Below the pieces are notes generated by a model, which searched no databases, had not been told where the DNA came from, and was given only the letters and a program-made list of their open reading frames with translations. The position numbers and the translations under genes are program-made. Below are positions 49,401 to 60,123 of a stretch of DNA of 64,000 nt, one piece after another. Each line of letters begins with the position of its first letter. Position 1 is the first letter of the stretch. Source of the DNA: Paragonimus skrjabini miyazakii (Eukaryota > Platyhelminthes > Trematoda > Plagiorchiida > Troglotrematidae); contig JTDE01021170.1 of NCBI GenBank assembly GCA_014338405.1, forward strand, positions 34,336-98,335, read 5' to 3'.

Positions 49401-49649
49401 CAGACATGGAAGTGTGTTGCCATCGATAGCAAGCCTGAGTTGCGAAAAAACGAAACTTCGTTAACACTTTCATTTCTGCATTTTCCACGTACATTTTGTC
49501 TAATCATAAAGATATGCCGTTACGAACAACTATCATCCATATCTCCCGCTAATGATTTTGTTGTCAATGCTGATGGCGATGGTCGTTGTGTCTGTAAAAA
49601 CTAACACTTAGAAGGAATGTCTCGATCAAGCATTCTCAACTTCAATCGA
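46481..49649. other. Gene-free stretch
   Basis: No recognised gene. 48762-49082 (plus, 106 codons, GTG start) looks mildly protein-like, without motif. A perfect palindrome lies at 47795-47846 and is listed separately. Confidence 0.4.
47795..47846. repeat. Perfect 25-bp inverted repeat with 2-bp spacer
   Basis: Left arm 47795-47819 and right arm 47822-47846 are exact reverse complements with AA between. The next bases outward do not pair. No transposon ends or coding frame flank it. Confidence 0.97.
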
Positions 49650-50445
49650 CTATGCACGATCCACGACAAGCATAAGTACCAAACCAGCTTGGAAAGCTGC
49701 CTCAGTAGATCTCATTCTGAGGATCCTAACAACTGCTGGACCGACATCTCAGGCAATTTATGAAGCAGGTACTGTAACACGCGGCACGCGGGTTGAACAA
49801 ACATTGGACCTCGGAGGAATTCTTGGAGGTGTTAGAAGCCAGATGAAACATTCTTTCTGGCAGTTCATGTAACAAGTCTAGGATAGATATCGTAAGAAGC
49901 TGAAACGTAGCCTGAAGGATGATCGTGAGGCTTGGTTAATGGAGAAAGTTAAGGAAATGGAGACCGATTTTGCCTCAGGGAACACCAGCAGACTCACTAA
50001 GCTTATCCATGCCACTGATCTCAGGAGACCGTCTGTCAGTGAAGCTATCAATGAGATAGATGGCATACTCATCCATATTAAGTCCAGAAAGTTGGAGCGG
50101 TAGGAGGAAATATTTTTAGGGTCAACTTAGCTACCCTCCTGCTTCTACTGTGGTGCCGCCACAAACATGTCACGTAATAATCTGATTGGTAGATTTGCAC
50201 CATCTACTGAGATTGAGGTTCGTAATTGCATTTTGACTCTCAAACGTAATAGGGTTGTTGGCCGAGATAAGCTCGTGTCGGCAATTCTTGAAGAAGGTGG
50301 GGATGTGCTGAGAGAGGCCTTCACGCAGTTGTTTCAACTTGTATGGATGACGGAAACTATCCCTCCGAGCTTGGGGTCACTGGATAATAGATTCCATATC
50401 CAAGAAAAGAGTCCAGGGCTCTTGTGAAAACCATAAGGGATCGAG
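49650..50445 (+). mobile_element. RTE-1 fragment, linker and RT fingers
   Basis: Aligns with the 34.45-35.3 kb part of the main RTE-1 copy: HKYQTSLES, the WTSEEFLEVLEARX region, RRPSVSEAINEIDGILIH, NKSRKLERXEE-type block and an RT finger frame at 50167-50427 (STEIEVRNCILTLKRNRVVG, GGDVLREAFTQLFQLVWMTE). Both ends are truncated; the 3' end stops exactly where the RTE-2 element begins. Stops and frame changes abound. Confidence 0.82.
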
Positions 50446-51467
50446 TCACGATCCTATGAGCATACAACAGAACAATTTTTATAGTTGCGGCACTGCTGTC
50501 TTTCGTATTAGGAAGAGGGGGTTATAAAAGGTACTCTCAAACAAAGAGCATTCCGATTGTCCAACGGTTGGCTGACTGCCGGTGTATTATCCACTACGGT
50601 CGTAAAACATCCGTTACCACCAAAAAGCCTGATGTAGCTTCAAATACATCTGTTGTGCGCAGCGGTGCTTAGAATCACACATTGATGTATTATTCCCTGA
50701 GCTATCGGGCTAGCCATATCTCTCACTGCCCAGTGAGTCATACTTTGGAGTCATCGGTTCCAGGTAGTGCCCTAAGAAACCCTGTGTCCTGTCGTCTCGC
50801 AGGTCAGACCTTTCAGTCAAAGAATAGGAGTGCGGTCACACAAGTCAACTCCCTTCTGCGGCATAAACGACCGGGAAGTATCAGAAGTTATCGTTCTCCT
50901 GATAGTGACATTATTCACCCAACACGACTCCCTCCTACTATTTCAGCCCTCATGTCTTCTACCTCCCATATGCCTTTGGGTGATAATTGTTTTCTGAGGC
51001 CAAGACAACTGGTAAACATGTCCGCACTCTCTGACAAGCCGGCCAAGAAGCTGCTCTGGCAAGTACTCTCTCAAGTCTAGGGCTTGATGTGTGCTGTATG
51101 TCGGAGGCGCGAGTCTACGATTTTAGCACGGTTATCAATTTGAGCACACCTTTAGATAACTGTCGATCCAAGCGCCTCTCTCTCAGGGTTTCTGGTGACG
51201 CCAAAGCTTAATCTCGTGGTCAAGCTGGAGTGGGAATCGCACTAAATCCCAGAGCAGAGCAATGTTTGCTCGATTGAATCTCAGTGAACAGTCGCTTGTG
51301 CGCTGTCAGACTCAATACATCTGTAAAAGTCTGTCGACGGAAATCAGAAAGGTGTTGTGTATTCATTATATCGGCATACGCTCCAATGGACAACTGTTCA
51401 GATGTTACCAAAGATGCGTTCTAGGACATCCTCGTTGACCTTCTGAAGCAAACTAAACACTGATATC

Positions 51468-51815
51468 ATGCCAGGGGGCGATTTTAATGCTCAGCTTGGT
51501 CGTCTTTCTCCGGATGAGAAGCGGCTAGGAGGTATGTTTGGTGTCCGGGCACAACATACTGGCAATGGCAACAGACTGCTGCAGCTGTGCGCATCCCACG
51601 GTCTCTATATTTCGAGTACCGCGTTCCAACATAGGAAGAAGCACTGTGTTACTTGGAGACCTCCGTGTACCTCCCAACCGTGGACACAGTTGGATCATAT
51701 AGCAGTTAGTTACAGGTGGCGCCACTCTGTTAAAGACTGTCATGCCTTTTGGAGTAATCACTTGAACTCGAGTAATGCTGCTGTGTGCACCCTCTTTGTT
51801 TTGTCATTTGCCTAG
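51468..51815 (+). pseudogene. RTE-2 endonuclease C-terminal part
   Basis: An open frame with PGGDFNAQLGRLSPDEKRLG (active-site Asp and Asn), NRLLQLCASHGLYISSTAFQ, CVTWRPP and QLDHIAVSYRW. The same landmarks appear in the RTE-1 protein, but the sequence is clearly another family. Here the Asp-His of LDHIAV is intact, but the upstream half (51080-51460) is in several frames and has stops. Confidence 0.85.
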
Positions 51816-52341
51816 AAGACATGCGCTCGTAAGAGCACGACAGATAACTGACAATCGAGCGAGGAGATTGTACACAACGCCTACCAGAAAGCATTCGAGA
51901 ACAAGTTGCCCAGTTCGAGTCAGGTGATAGATCCTAACAAACACTGGGAATAAATCGCCGAAGCTATGAAAGCATGCTGTGGACAGGTATGTTCCAGAGG
52001 AGCTGCTTAGGTACCACAGAACTGGAATTCTGTCACATCGATAAACCTCATAAACAAACGTTGCTCGATTCCACTTGGTTCAGAATACGACGACGACCGT
52101 CCAGAACTTAAGCGCGAGCGGACCAAAAGCTTTCGCAAATACCGTGAGCACTACTTGGTCCCACAGTGGAAAGAGATGCAACGAGCTTTTACACTTTGAA
52201 ATAACAGAAAGCCATTTTCTTTGATCCGTGGTTGTACTAGTCATCGAGTCTGTACAAGTAAGACAATATGGGATAAAGAAGGTTCACCAGTCAATTGCAC
52301 CAATTTGACAAATAGACTGAACATTTTGAAGAACAGTTCAT

Positions 52342-52690
52342 GTGAACGACAGAACCCGAATGCTTAGTTACTGCGTTCCAGACGGCCCTCCGTCGGAGGC
52401 AGAATTGGTCCTAGACCTCAAGTTCCTGAAGCGTAATAAGGATCCTGGTCCATACCTTCTCCCTTCTTCGCTTTTCAAGGATGGTGGGGACAGGTTGATG
52501 TCAAAACTGACAAAACTCCTGCAGACGGTTTGGGAAATTGAAGAAGTACCATGTGGTTGATGTTTACTATCAGTAATTCCCGTTTTCGAAAAGAGGACCC
52601 GAAGTCTATGTGGTAACCCCAGAGACATCAGTCTCATGTCTGTTGCGTCCAAGTCAATCACTCACCTCGTTTTACTTCGTGAGCTACCTC
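52342..52690 (+). pseudogene. RTE-2 reverse transcriptase fingers fragment
   Basis: Reads PPSEAELVLDLKFLKRNKDP, SLFKDGGDRLMSKLTKLLQT and WEIEEVP, then in another frame an SVIPVFKKG-like strand and a block matching the 15.2-kb copy up to about 52690. Homology with that copy ends there, before the finger motif EQAGFRSGRG, showing that the following RT palm is missing. Confidence 0.8.
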
Positions 52691-53261
52691 ATGGTTTGCA
52701 TTGGGTCGCTTCACTGATAGTCAGTACCACGCAGAGAATTCAGCCACACAATAGTAGTATACAGGCTACTGAAACCAATTAGTCTCTAGCCGCCAAAAAG
52801 CCTTCAGTCAGACTTTCACAGTCACAAAGATCCCAGTTCAACAAATAGATGCGATCTACAGTGGCTACCTTGCTAGTCTCTGCTTTCATTCTTCCTTAGC
52901 ACGTCAACATTTGTCGGCCTATGTCTACGTATGTCAGTCTGCCGGAACATCTGCAATGGTCGTTCGGCATGGAAGTCAATTAGACCAGAACAAAGCTCTC
53001 TAGCCAGTCCATAACGGTGTTGTTAGAAAAAAACATCCTGAAGATAGCAAACAATTAACCGATAAGATGCGCCCCCAACAGATGCACCCCAGTGGTAAGA
53101 TGGCGAAAATCGTTGTCACTCAGAGCAAGACAAAAGAGCATCTTCCAGAAATCAGTCAGCAGCAATGACGCAGAAAGACAATAACTATGTTGTGTTGTTA
53201 CAAGATTGGGTTAGCAGTGACACTATTTTGTTATAGCGGGCAGACTGCTTGAAAGTGTTGA

Positions 53262-53840
53262 TTGCTACACCACCTGGTTAGTATTACCTCATCACCTTGC
53301 AATATCGCTGACGAGGAGTACACTAGGATAGTGAAAGCACGTAGTATATTCGTCAATGTTAGTCACTTATCGCGTTGCAATAACGCCCAACTGTCCACCA
53401 GAGGAAGCGTTCATAATGCGGGTATGCACCCAGTTTTGCTCAACGATTCAGAGATCTGACCGATTCATGCTGCATTTGCACAGAGACCTTCGGTATTCCA
53501 ACACCGTTGTCTTCACCGGTTAACCAGTATGTAAGCAACCCGATATTCCGGTGGCACATATTTAGGAAATGTGCAAGTTAGCGACCGATAACCGAAATAG
53601 TGAAAATGCACAGTCATCGCTAAATGGGTCAAATACCGTTTGCCGATCGAGATTTAGCAGCACCGCGCATTAGTTTATGTGATTTCTGACGTTTGGAAGA
53701 AACCGCAACGCAATAACGCGGCCAGAGGCGATGAAATCGCTGACCGTCCCACTAAGAAAGATTTATGGGTGCTGCATTTTCCCCGACTGAGGAGTTCGTC
53801 ATCAACTGCATCTTTGTCATCTCTTTGACATGACACGGTG
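53262..53840 (+). pseudogene. RTE-2 RT thumb and C-terminal region
   Basis: CNIADEEYTRIVKARSIFVN and VSHLSRCNNAQLSTRGSVHN correspond to the LGSCISGG...RISKA and LRGRVY blocks of RTE proteins; FQHRCLHRL follows in another frame (FDHRCLR in RTE-1). After that come MPKYRLP-like and SDVWKKPQ-like pieces toward the C-terminus. Position and order fit the end of the same RTE-2 element. Confidence 0.65.
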
Positions 53841-54040
53841 CCGTGGCCAGGGGCGAGAGTGTATTCGAAAAGTTTCTCTTTCTTGAAGTTCCATTGTGCA
53901 TGTTTTCCTTCCTTCGTTTTCATTCTCTATACTGCACTTATTCACTACTCTGCAACCTCATGGACCATTGTGATGACCAAAGGTAGCTCGGGTTATAGTG
54001 CGCGTGGGTATGGTTCGGAGATGGTGATGTGTAATACCCG

Positions 54041-55469
54041 TATAATGAAAGGACGAGTAACATTCGCGGGCAATAGCACTAAGATGATACGCAATGTCGT
54101 TTTGGACTACCGCTTCGGTAAACTTAATACTGACTATGCTCGAGCAGGATTTGATCTTATGGCTGACGTTTGAGCGCAGGTATGTGATCCGAACGCAATA
54201 CCATATCTAGCATTCCTGTCATAATCCAATGCAATTACTACACTCGCACAGTCAGAAACGAGTGAAAAACACTTTCCCGCTATTGTATCATTCACCAGAT
54301 GCGTGTGTTGGATGCACTTTCTAAGCGCACTCGAAAAAACTGCGATAGTTCCAGTCTGACTTAAAACAGGCAGCGTGAACTTGCATAAGTCTAGGCACCA
54401 ACCAAAAATGTCCAGACTGAAAGTCCACAGAAAGTGGTGAATGAACTAATCAAGAGGATATGCAGGGAAATCGTTAATTCAGATAACGCCAGCCTGTAAA
54501 GCAACAGTCACCTGAAACACCTTAATTCTCGGAACACCTATAAACTGGATCGAGTGGCATCCGTGTAACAGCGGGTAAACGGTTCCTACCGTTTAGTGTA
54601 GTTATCATACAGACAGTATCATGACAGAACCGCTGTTTAGTATTCAGAGATGCTAGTAAACAACGTCGCACAAGCGGAGAACATCAACAGTTAGCTGTGT
54701 CCAGAAAATAAGAGACACGATAAGTGAATCAAAAACGTTTGTGTCGAATATTATAACTGGTTATATAGTACAGACGAACCCAACTGCGCAGTTGCAGCAA
54801 CATATCTCGAATGTACACTGTGCCGTTTGTTGGAAATATCTTCCGTCCCTTGTAGACGCAAAAGAACAGTAAAATAATGATGCGTGTACAACGATATTAC
54901 TGCCTGCCATGAGGCAGGCAGTAATATTCCGAGGATGCTGTTGACAAATGAACTGCAAGGATAGATAAAGCTGAACCTGCGTGGTAAGTAATGTTGGAAG
55001 TCGTTAAATCTGTCTCACAAAACACACAACTGAGATAAAAATCGAAGTGAGGGAAAACATGGGGACTAATTTTAAGAGCATGCGTTCGATGATCACAACG
55101 GTCGGATCGAGCTAGGCAACGTATACGCCGAACAGTTAATCAGACAGACAAACAAGAGTAGAAGTAATGGGACAAATTAACTATCCGATCAAGTCAATTT
55201 CCGACGTCGTTTGTCAAACTATTGTCCAAGGAGAAATTACTGAGAAACAACATCCATCCTGAGAGATTAACTCGCTCGCATATCGATGCCACCCGGGAAA
55301 ACATTAGCAAATTCGTGGAAATCCAGTATCGCTTCGCTTGAGTTCTTAGTGGTTTGTCATCGGTTTACCAAATGAAGCATGAGATCTTCTCTAGAGACAC
55401 CCTTAAAATAACTAGGTGTAGAACTCGTCGCTCTCTTCAGTGATCTCTTTCACGACCAGCCAAAATGAG
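54041..55469. other. Gene-free stretch
   Basis: No gene recognised. Contains the perfect hairpin at 54894-54927. Confidence 0.4.
54894..54927. repeat. Perfect 15-bp inverted repeat with 4-bp loop
   Basis: Arms 54894-54908 and 54913-54927 are exact reverse complements around ATGA. The arms contain a GCCTGCC/GGCAGGC core. No flanking element ends are seen. Confidence 0.97.
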
Positions 55470-55542
55470 CGTGTTTCCTGATGATGGTTTCAAGCACGTG
55501 CACAACCTTTCATTTACTCAGTTCACCCAGACGTAGCTGGAG

Positions 55543-55760
55543 GTGCCCTCACTTGGACTGAAGTTTAAAACACCACCCAAGAATGTTAACAAGTTGAACA
55601 CGCAACTTCAATTTGAATACATGTACGACCAACTGAAGGAATTGTCGCCTACATCATCTGATGAGACAGGGTGGCTCCGTGAAAAATTGGTGATTATCTC
55701 CAACCAGTTTTGTCGGCGCCCATTCGCCAACAGTGCTGTCTAAAGCAGGAACACTATCGG
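55543..55760 (+). pseudogene. PLE N-terminal region
   Basis: SLGLKFKTPPKNVNKLNTQL, QFEYMYDQLKEL and, in the next frame, KQEHYRAMKEL match the N-terminal part of PLE proteins before the RT. The frame is preceded by an in-frame stop at 55534, and a likely initiating ATG is at 55472 (MSVFPDDGFKHVHNLSF). Confidence 0.7.
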
Positions 55761-56640
55761 GCCATGAAGGAACTAAGAGACATGCAACACCTGGTATTCC
55801 TTAAACCAGATGAAGGCTCTGGTGGTGTCGTCATGACCGAGGACGAGTAGTTAGGGAAAATGAACACCATTTTGGAAGACCAGAGAAGGCTCAAAGTGGA
55901 CCAGACGGCAGAAAACAACATCTTGTTGGAAAAGCAAGTTACAAGACAACTTCAGATATTGTTGTTACATGAACACATATATGAAGCTCAATAGAGACAG
56001 CTGAAACCGGCTGGCAGAGAAACACCCCGATTGAGTGGTGCTCCAAAAGTACACAAGGACGGTTCACCTGTATGCTCGATCTTGTGCATGAACAATTGTG
56101 CTTACCATAAAGCTGCTCGTTGGCTAGTGGACATTTTGGATCCCATCCGTAAAGTTTTATCTCCACATTGCTTGAAGGACTCCTTCGAATTAGCTGAAAT
56201 CTTAGAAAACATTTCGGTGAGTAGACAAGTAATGTGTTCCATGGATGTTGATTCTTTTTTACAAATGTTCCCCTTTGTGAGATAGTCGATGTTTTATGTG
56301 ACTTTATCTCGAGTCGGAACAGCTATATAGCTATATAGGTGTTCCACTTGAATACCTTAAAGAGATTATTTTGTTGTGCACAGAAAACATTCGTTTCGAC
56401 TCTGAGGGACTTGCATACAAACAGACAGACGGTGTCTAAAGAATGATGTGTGACCCAATTTTACCCATCTTTGCTGTCAAATTGATCGTGATGTTCGTGT
56501 GAATTTTGGGCGATGTTGATATATCTTCAGTTTTCCAGCTTTGCTCCTACTTCATACAAATGTGGTTTGGTTATGACACTGTTTCATAGAGCCAGGCGTA
56601 TTTGCATCCCGAATACTCTGCAGACAGAACAGGAGTTACC
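55760..56640 (+). pseudogene. PLE reverse transcriptase relic
   Basis: Blocks in order are MQHLVFLKPDEGSGGVVMTE (55780-55840); LSGAPKVHKDGSPVCSILC (from 56031), where the family has a GLPKIHK motif; ILDPIRKVLSPHCLKDSFE; VMCSMDVDSFLQMFP, which contains motif A with its Asp; GVPLEYLKEIILLCTENIRF (56319 on); YKQTDGV; and RARRICIPNTL of the thumb (56586-56640). The YxDD box near 56505-56530 is destroyed by small deletions, and stops occur at 55846, 55995, 56283 and 56440. This RT class copies RNA at chromosome ends or nicks. Confidence 0.8.
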
Positions 56641-56645
56641 GATGT

Positions 56646-56955
56646 GTAGTAGGGGATTTTGGTTCTCATACAGATTGAACATCATCCACAATTGATCGCA
56701 GCTGTCGCATTCCCATAGACTTTCCAGTCGACCCCTTTCGAAAAGAAGCACTAGACTCGAGATTCACTCTCATTGGACCTTGTCAGTAGTGCATATCCCT
56801 GCCACTGCCGAGACTAGAACTCCAACCACGCTTTACATGAGGCAACCGTGTTTACCACTGCACCACTGACTTCACATTGGGCACGACCGGATTATCATAT
56901 GTGAACGCTCAATCACTCTCGCTTGTGAGTAAGGATCAAGTTGCCGGATCGCCTC
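56646..56955 (-). mobile_element. 310-bp tRNA-like/hammerhead SINE module, copy 2
   Basis: The second copy of the 10261 module, of identical length, placed between the RT thumb and GIY-YIG domain of the PLE in reverse orientation. Its A box TGGTGCAGTGG (minus strand, 56855-56865) is perfect; the B box GAGTTCTAGTCTC (56810-56822) has one mismatch and sits in a T-arm with three or four pairs. The upstream and downstream parts match copy 1 with substitutions only at the landmarks compared. See copy 1 for the family comparison. Confidence 0.68.
56748..56792 (-). ncRNA. Decayed type I hammerhead ribozyme, copy 2
   Basis: On the minus strand: stem I GCACTA (56787-56792) pairs perfectly with TAGTGC (56748-56753). 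The core CTGACAA has G8 changed to A. Stem II GGTC/GAGT is partly paired. GAAT replaces GAAA. The CTCGAG centre of the palindrome is kept, followed by the cleavage triplet GTC. Copy 1 keeps the opposite set of parts (intact GATGA, GAAA, GCTC), so the two copies together outline a complete hammerhead with a palindromic stem III. This copy should be inactive because G8 and A15.1 are lost. Confidence 0.58.
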
Positions 56956-57461
56956 AATTATTCAAACCACCAGAAAACCGGTTATCCACAATCCCGAAAG
57001 TGGTTTGTAAAACTGTTGTCTCCCATGTTGTGAACCAGGTTACTTGCAGTTGCAGTGACGTTTACATAGGCAGAACAGATCGAAAACTATCACAGCGAGT
57101 CGCCGAATACATCCAGAAGTGGTTGAAACACATGGTGACGCATCAGCATCAACTTGGTGCACTGACAGCTCGAAATCCAACGTTATCGATTGCTAAATAC
57201 GTTATGACAACAGACCACCAAACTGACCCAATAAACGTATTCAAGATAACGTTGCGCAATCAAAACCCGAAGTTATTAGTTTTCTGCGAAACGATGTTCA
57301 TCCGAATTTACCGAAGATACGTGCACAAAAGTGGTTGGGGCAACCTATCTGGTTGCCATGGTCGTGACTGCATAATAATTAGTGTGCTTGTATGTGTGTC
57401 TAGTCCCAGTTTGTCTTTATCTATGATGTACGTAACTGGCATGTTTTACGCTTGTAACTGA
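56956..57461 (+). pseudogene. PLE GIY-YIG endonuclease relic
   Basis: After the module the frame reads VTCSCSDVYIGRTDRKLSQR (the nuclease core VY-IGRT with the conserved Arg), VAEYIQKW, and then the family C-terminus TLSIAKYVMTTDHQTDP, NVFKITLRNQNPKLLVFCET. The CSC pair is present; the glutamate that usually follows in CE-type heads is not evident. The long open frame begins inside the inserted module, so its first 25 or so residues are not PLE protein. The reading frame stays open to 57461. Confidence 0.8.
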
Positions 57462-57492
57462 TGAGAGAAAATGATATGTTAACATATCGCTC
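57458..57492 (+). ncRNA. Possible hammerhead relic after the PLE
   Basis: CTGATGA (57458-57464) is followed by GAGAAAATGA and the perfect palindrome GATATGTTAACATATC (57473-57488). Stem II is missing. The same order (CTGATGA, GAAAATGA, palindrome) follows the other PLE relic at 5801-5832. Weak on its own. Confidence 0.2.
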
Positions 57493-59639
57493 TGTTCTGA
57501 TCAATTAACTAATAAATCAAAACATTTACTTATTTTTGGATTGTAAATTGTGGTCACCATGGGTCTAATCCCCTCACATTACAAACGAACGGCGTTTTGC
57601 ACGGTCGAAAGCGAAAACAAACCAAGCAAAACGATCTCTTACCTCCAAGTGTAAAATGCGTATGTTGTAACTGGAGCTACAGCCTACGGGCACGTAAAAA
57701 GAACCGAATAAGGGTCAATGAAACGGCGGATAACGGAACGACGATCAACGGTAATGAAGAACGGAGTATACGCGGTCAGTTAGTTTTTTTCCCGTCAATC
57801 CATTCACCCGAAGCTACCGCATTAACACAAGGAAAAGACTGGTCTTCTGACACGGCTTCTTTACGCCACCCAGCCCGAAGACACAGTCACAAACCCGTTC
57901 ATATTTATAGGGTTTGTAACTAGTAACAAAGCAAGCGCAAAAGAATGGATCAGGTAAAAGTCCAGACAGTGCAGAGCAGGAGTATATTCGGAGAGACAAC
58001 AGTTGGCACGACGATTGAGGACGCTCGTGAAGACCAGAGAAGTACATGACCATGGCAACAATGGAGGTCACTCACACGTATACTTTGTTACTTTTTGATA
58101 TCTAATATTTTCGGGGAACTGGGGAATTTCCCGACAGCGTACTTGTATTTTAGCATTTCAGCAATAAACGCCACTCGACGTACAGTAATTAACGTGTCGT
58201 TTCTAACACACAAGACCAACGAAACCTTAATAAACGTGCAATTGGTTGGAATTCACAATGAGTAAGAAAAACGACCAAGTTCGAAAATTTGTTCCCACAG
58301 GTCAAAACATCAACTACGTAGAACGGTATTTTCCGATGTAGAAAGGATCCCAACTATCGAACGCGTGGATTTGTAAGCGATTGCCACATAACCAGACTGC
58401 AAAAGAGACTTTCATACTTGACATCAGAAGTTATCTGTCGCGTTTTAGGTCAGAAGTGAATAAAAACCTAGACAAGAATGGTCATGGTAACCGACGCTCA
58501 AACCAGAAGCCGTGTGTCTGGTAGACACAGTCGTTGTCACTGAGCTACCATGAGTTCGCGTGATCCACAACGAATTTGTGACTACATATAGAAGCGAATA
58601 AAAAGTGTGAGCAATGAAGTCGAGGATAATCGAGGAAAATAAGTAGCCCAAGTGATAAATATGTTCGTAAAATAACGCTGAACTTACGAGGCTAAAGCGT
58701 CATCCGCGTTCGTTTGTAGACCATTACGATCTGACGAGAACAAAAAATAGACAGATAATCAAAATTCGGTCATTACCAGCAAATAATAATTGAAGCAAAG
58801 CAGAACTACGAATAAAGTCAAATGACAGCAGTTCATTGCGAGTGATGAGTATAATTATTGTGGTTGCACCCTCGTAAACAGCAAGCCCATAAACTATACG
58901 TGGAATACACCTACACTGTTACAGTGCTACTTCAGAAATAGGATGTATCCATTTCTATTTTCCACATATCAGAAGTGCAGTTGAAACTGTGGACTGCTTC
59001 ATCCGCCTAGGTGGCACTGTCTCCTCTCAATAAGTAGTACTGTTACAGAAAAATCAATAATGGCAGATATTGACTTCATTAAACCTTGTCATTCTTGTTC
59101 GGTTGGCACTAAAAGGAGGAATATATAGTCTATTTTAACGGTCTAGTTTATCCCGCTTCGAAAACCTGACCACTTCATGACGGAGATGTGAACAAATCCG
59201 CTGAGTCTGACCGTTATGAGTCATGTCAATCAGTCCGTAGCAATAGCATACGTAGCCATTCACCAGCGGGTGTTTCAAAAAGATTGCGAACAGTCGTTAT
59301 TTCATCACGCGCGTCCTATGCCAACTAGGCCTCATGGGTAATCAAACAACAATGTAGCCTCTAGCTATGAATTCATTCGACTATCACCGACAGTCCATAG
59401 ATTATGTGACCATACAAATCGCTGGCTGGGGAAGCTATCTGGCTTGAAAGACTGCTTCAACCGATGATGCGTCTGTATCCATTCCATAAAAATATGCATA
59501 TTCAGCGTTCATCCATACGGAGGATGAAATGTCTCGGGTTGCCGACCACTCGAACACTCGGTCACGAAGTGAGCATGATAAACTAATATAAATGCGAGAC
59601 AGAAAAAGTGGAAGTACGCGGAAGAAGAAAAGTCAACAA
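57493..59639. other. Gene-free stretch
   Basis: No gene recognised apart from the tRNA-like sequence at 58481-58554. The 108-codon frame at 57597-57923 is basic and without motif. Confidence 0.4.
58481..58554 (-). tRNA. tRNA-like sequence (pseudogene or SINE head)
   Basis: Minus-strand unit of 74 bases. Its ends pair over six positions (TCATGG with CCATGA). An A box TAGCTCAGTGA follows at the proper place, and the anticodon arm is perfect: stem TGTGT/ACACA around the seven-base loop CTACCAG, with T33, A37 and anticodon ACC (Gly by the code). The D-arm does not pair, and the T-arm reads GGTTTGAGC where GGTTCGA is expected. So it is a decayed tRNA or tRNA-derived repeat, not a working gene. 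Confidence 0.5.
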
Positions 59640-60065
59640 CCTCAAGTGTGCGAGCCTGCTGCTATTGACCACAACACACTGCAAAGCCCGAAAGTGTCTC
59701 CAACCAGCGATGTGAATGGTCGCGAACAACACGGAGGCTTTCATAGCCTGTGACGACCAAATCGCCAAACCACTTTGCTATTTTTTTTCAGTCGACGCCA
59801 GTCACACCGAATAATATGCAATGCGACAGATGCCTTGATTACTAGCCGCAAATTTTCACAGTTTTTAAATACGCATCGACAGATTCTCCCGTCGCTCACA
59901 ATCAATTTGACACGGACCACGTGGCGGAGACAATGATGGTCAAATACCGAAAATCCATATATATCGTCCACACGAACGGGTCGGATTTCTGATTCGCAGA
60001 ACAAAACGTAGTGCATATACGCACTTTAAACACCCCTTCATCGACGATTGGATGTCTTAACAACG
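59640..60065 (-). pseudogene. RTE-2 RT thumb and C-terminal fragment
   Basis: Minus-strand blocks are DIQSSMKGC, YVLFCESEIRPVRVDDI, FSVFDHHCLRHVVRV and ALHIIRCDWRRL, matching YGSETWPVRVEDV, FDHRCLRSIA and LHRLRWLG of RTE proteins; a SHRWLETL-like piece follows in another frame toward 59700. The copy is heavily mutated and flanked directly by the Ty3/gypsy relic. Assignment to RTE-2 rather than RTE-1 rests on the last block. Confidence 0.65.
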
Positions 60066-60123
60066 TCACAAATAGCCTATAAACCGACCAACAGTGTAAG
60101 GTAAACTGTTCGAATCAACAGGA

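Larger units (their letters stand above)
50446..54040 (+). mobile_element. RTE-2 non-LTR retrotransposon, most complete copy
   Basis: About 3.6 kb, near the usual RTE size. Parts in order: 5' UTR (50446-50930, matching 15232 onward), a frameshifted endonuclease (50940-51815), a linker (to 52340), RT fingers (52342-52690), a region where the RT palm is deleted or unrecognisable (52690-53240), the RT thumb (53262-53520), a C-terminal tail (to about 53840) and a 3' UTR ending in a short GAGATGGTGATG tail near 54033. The 5' end abuts an RTE-1 fragment. It is inactive. Confidence 0.82.
55470..57400 (+). mobile_element. Penelope-like element, broken and interrupted
   Basis: Penelope-like elements encode a telomerase-related RT followed by a GIY-YIG nuclease. 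Here the N-terminal region, RT blocks and nuclease appear in that order, in at least four frames. The RT is interrupted after its thumb start by the 310-bp tRNA-like/hammerhead module (56646-56955), which reads on the opposite strand. The LTR-like terminal repeats of the family were not recognised with confidence. Confidence 0.82.
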
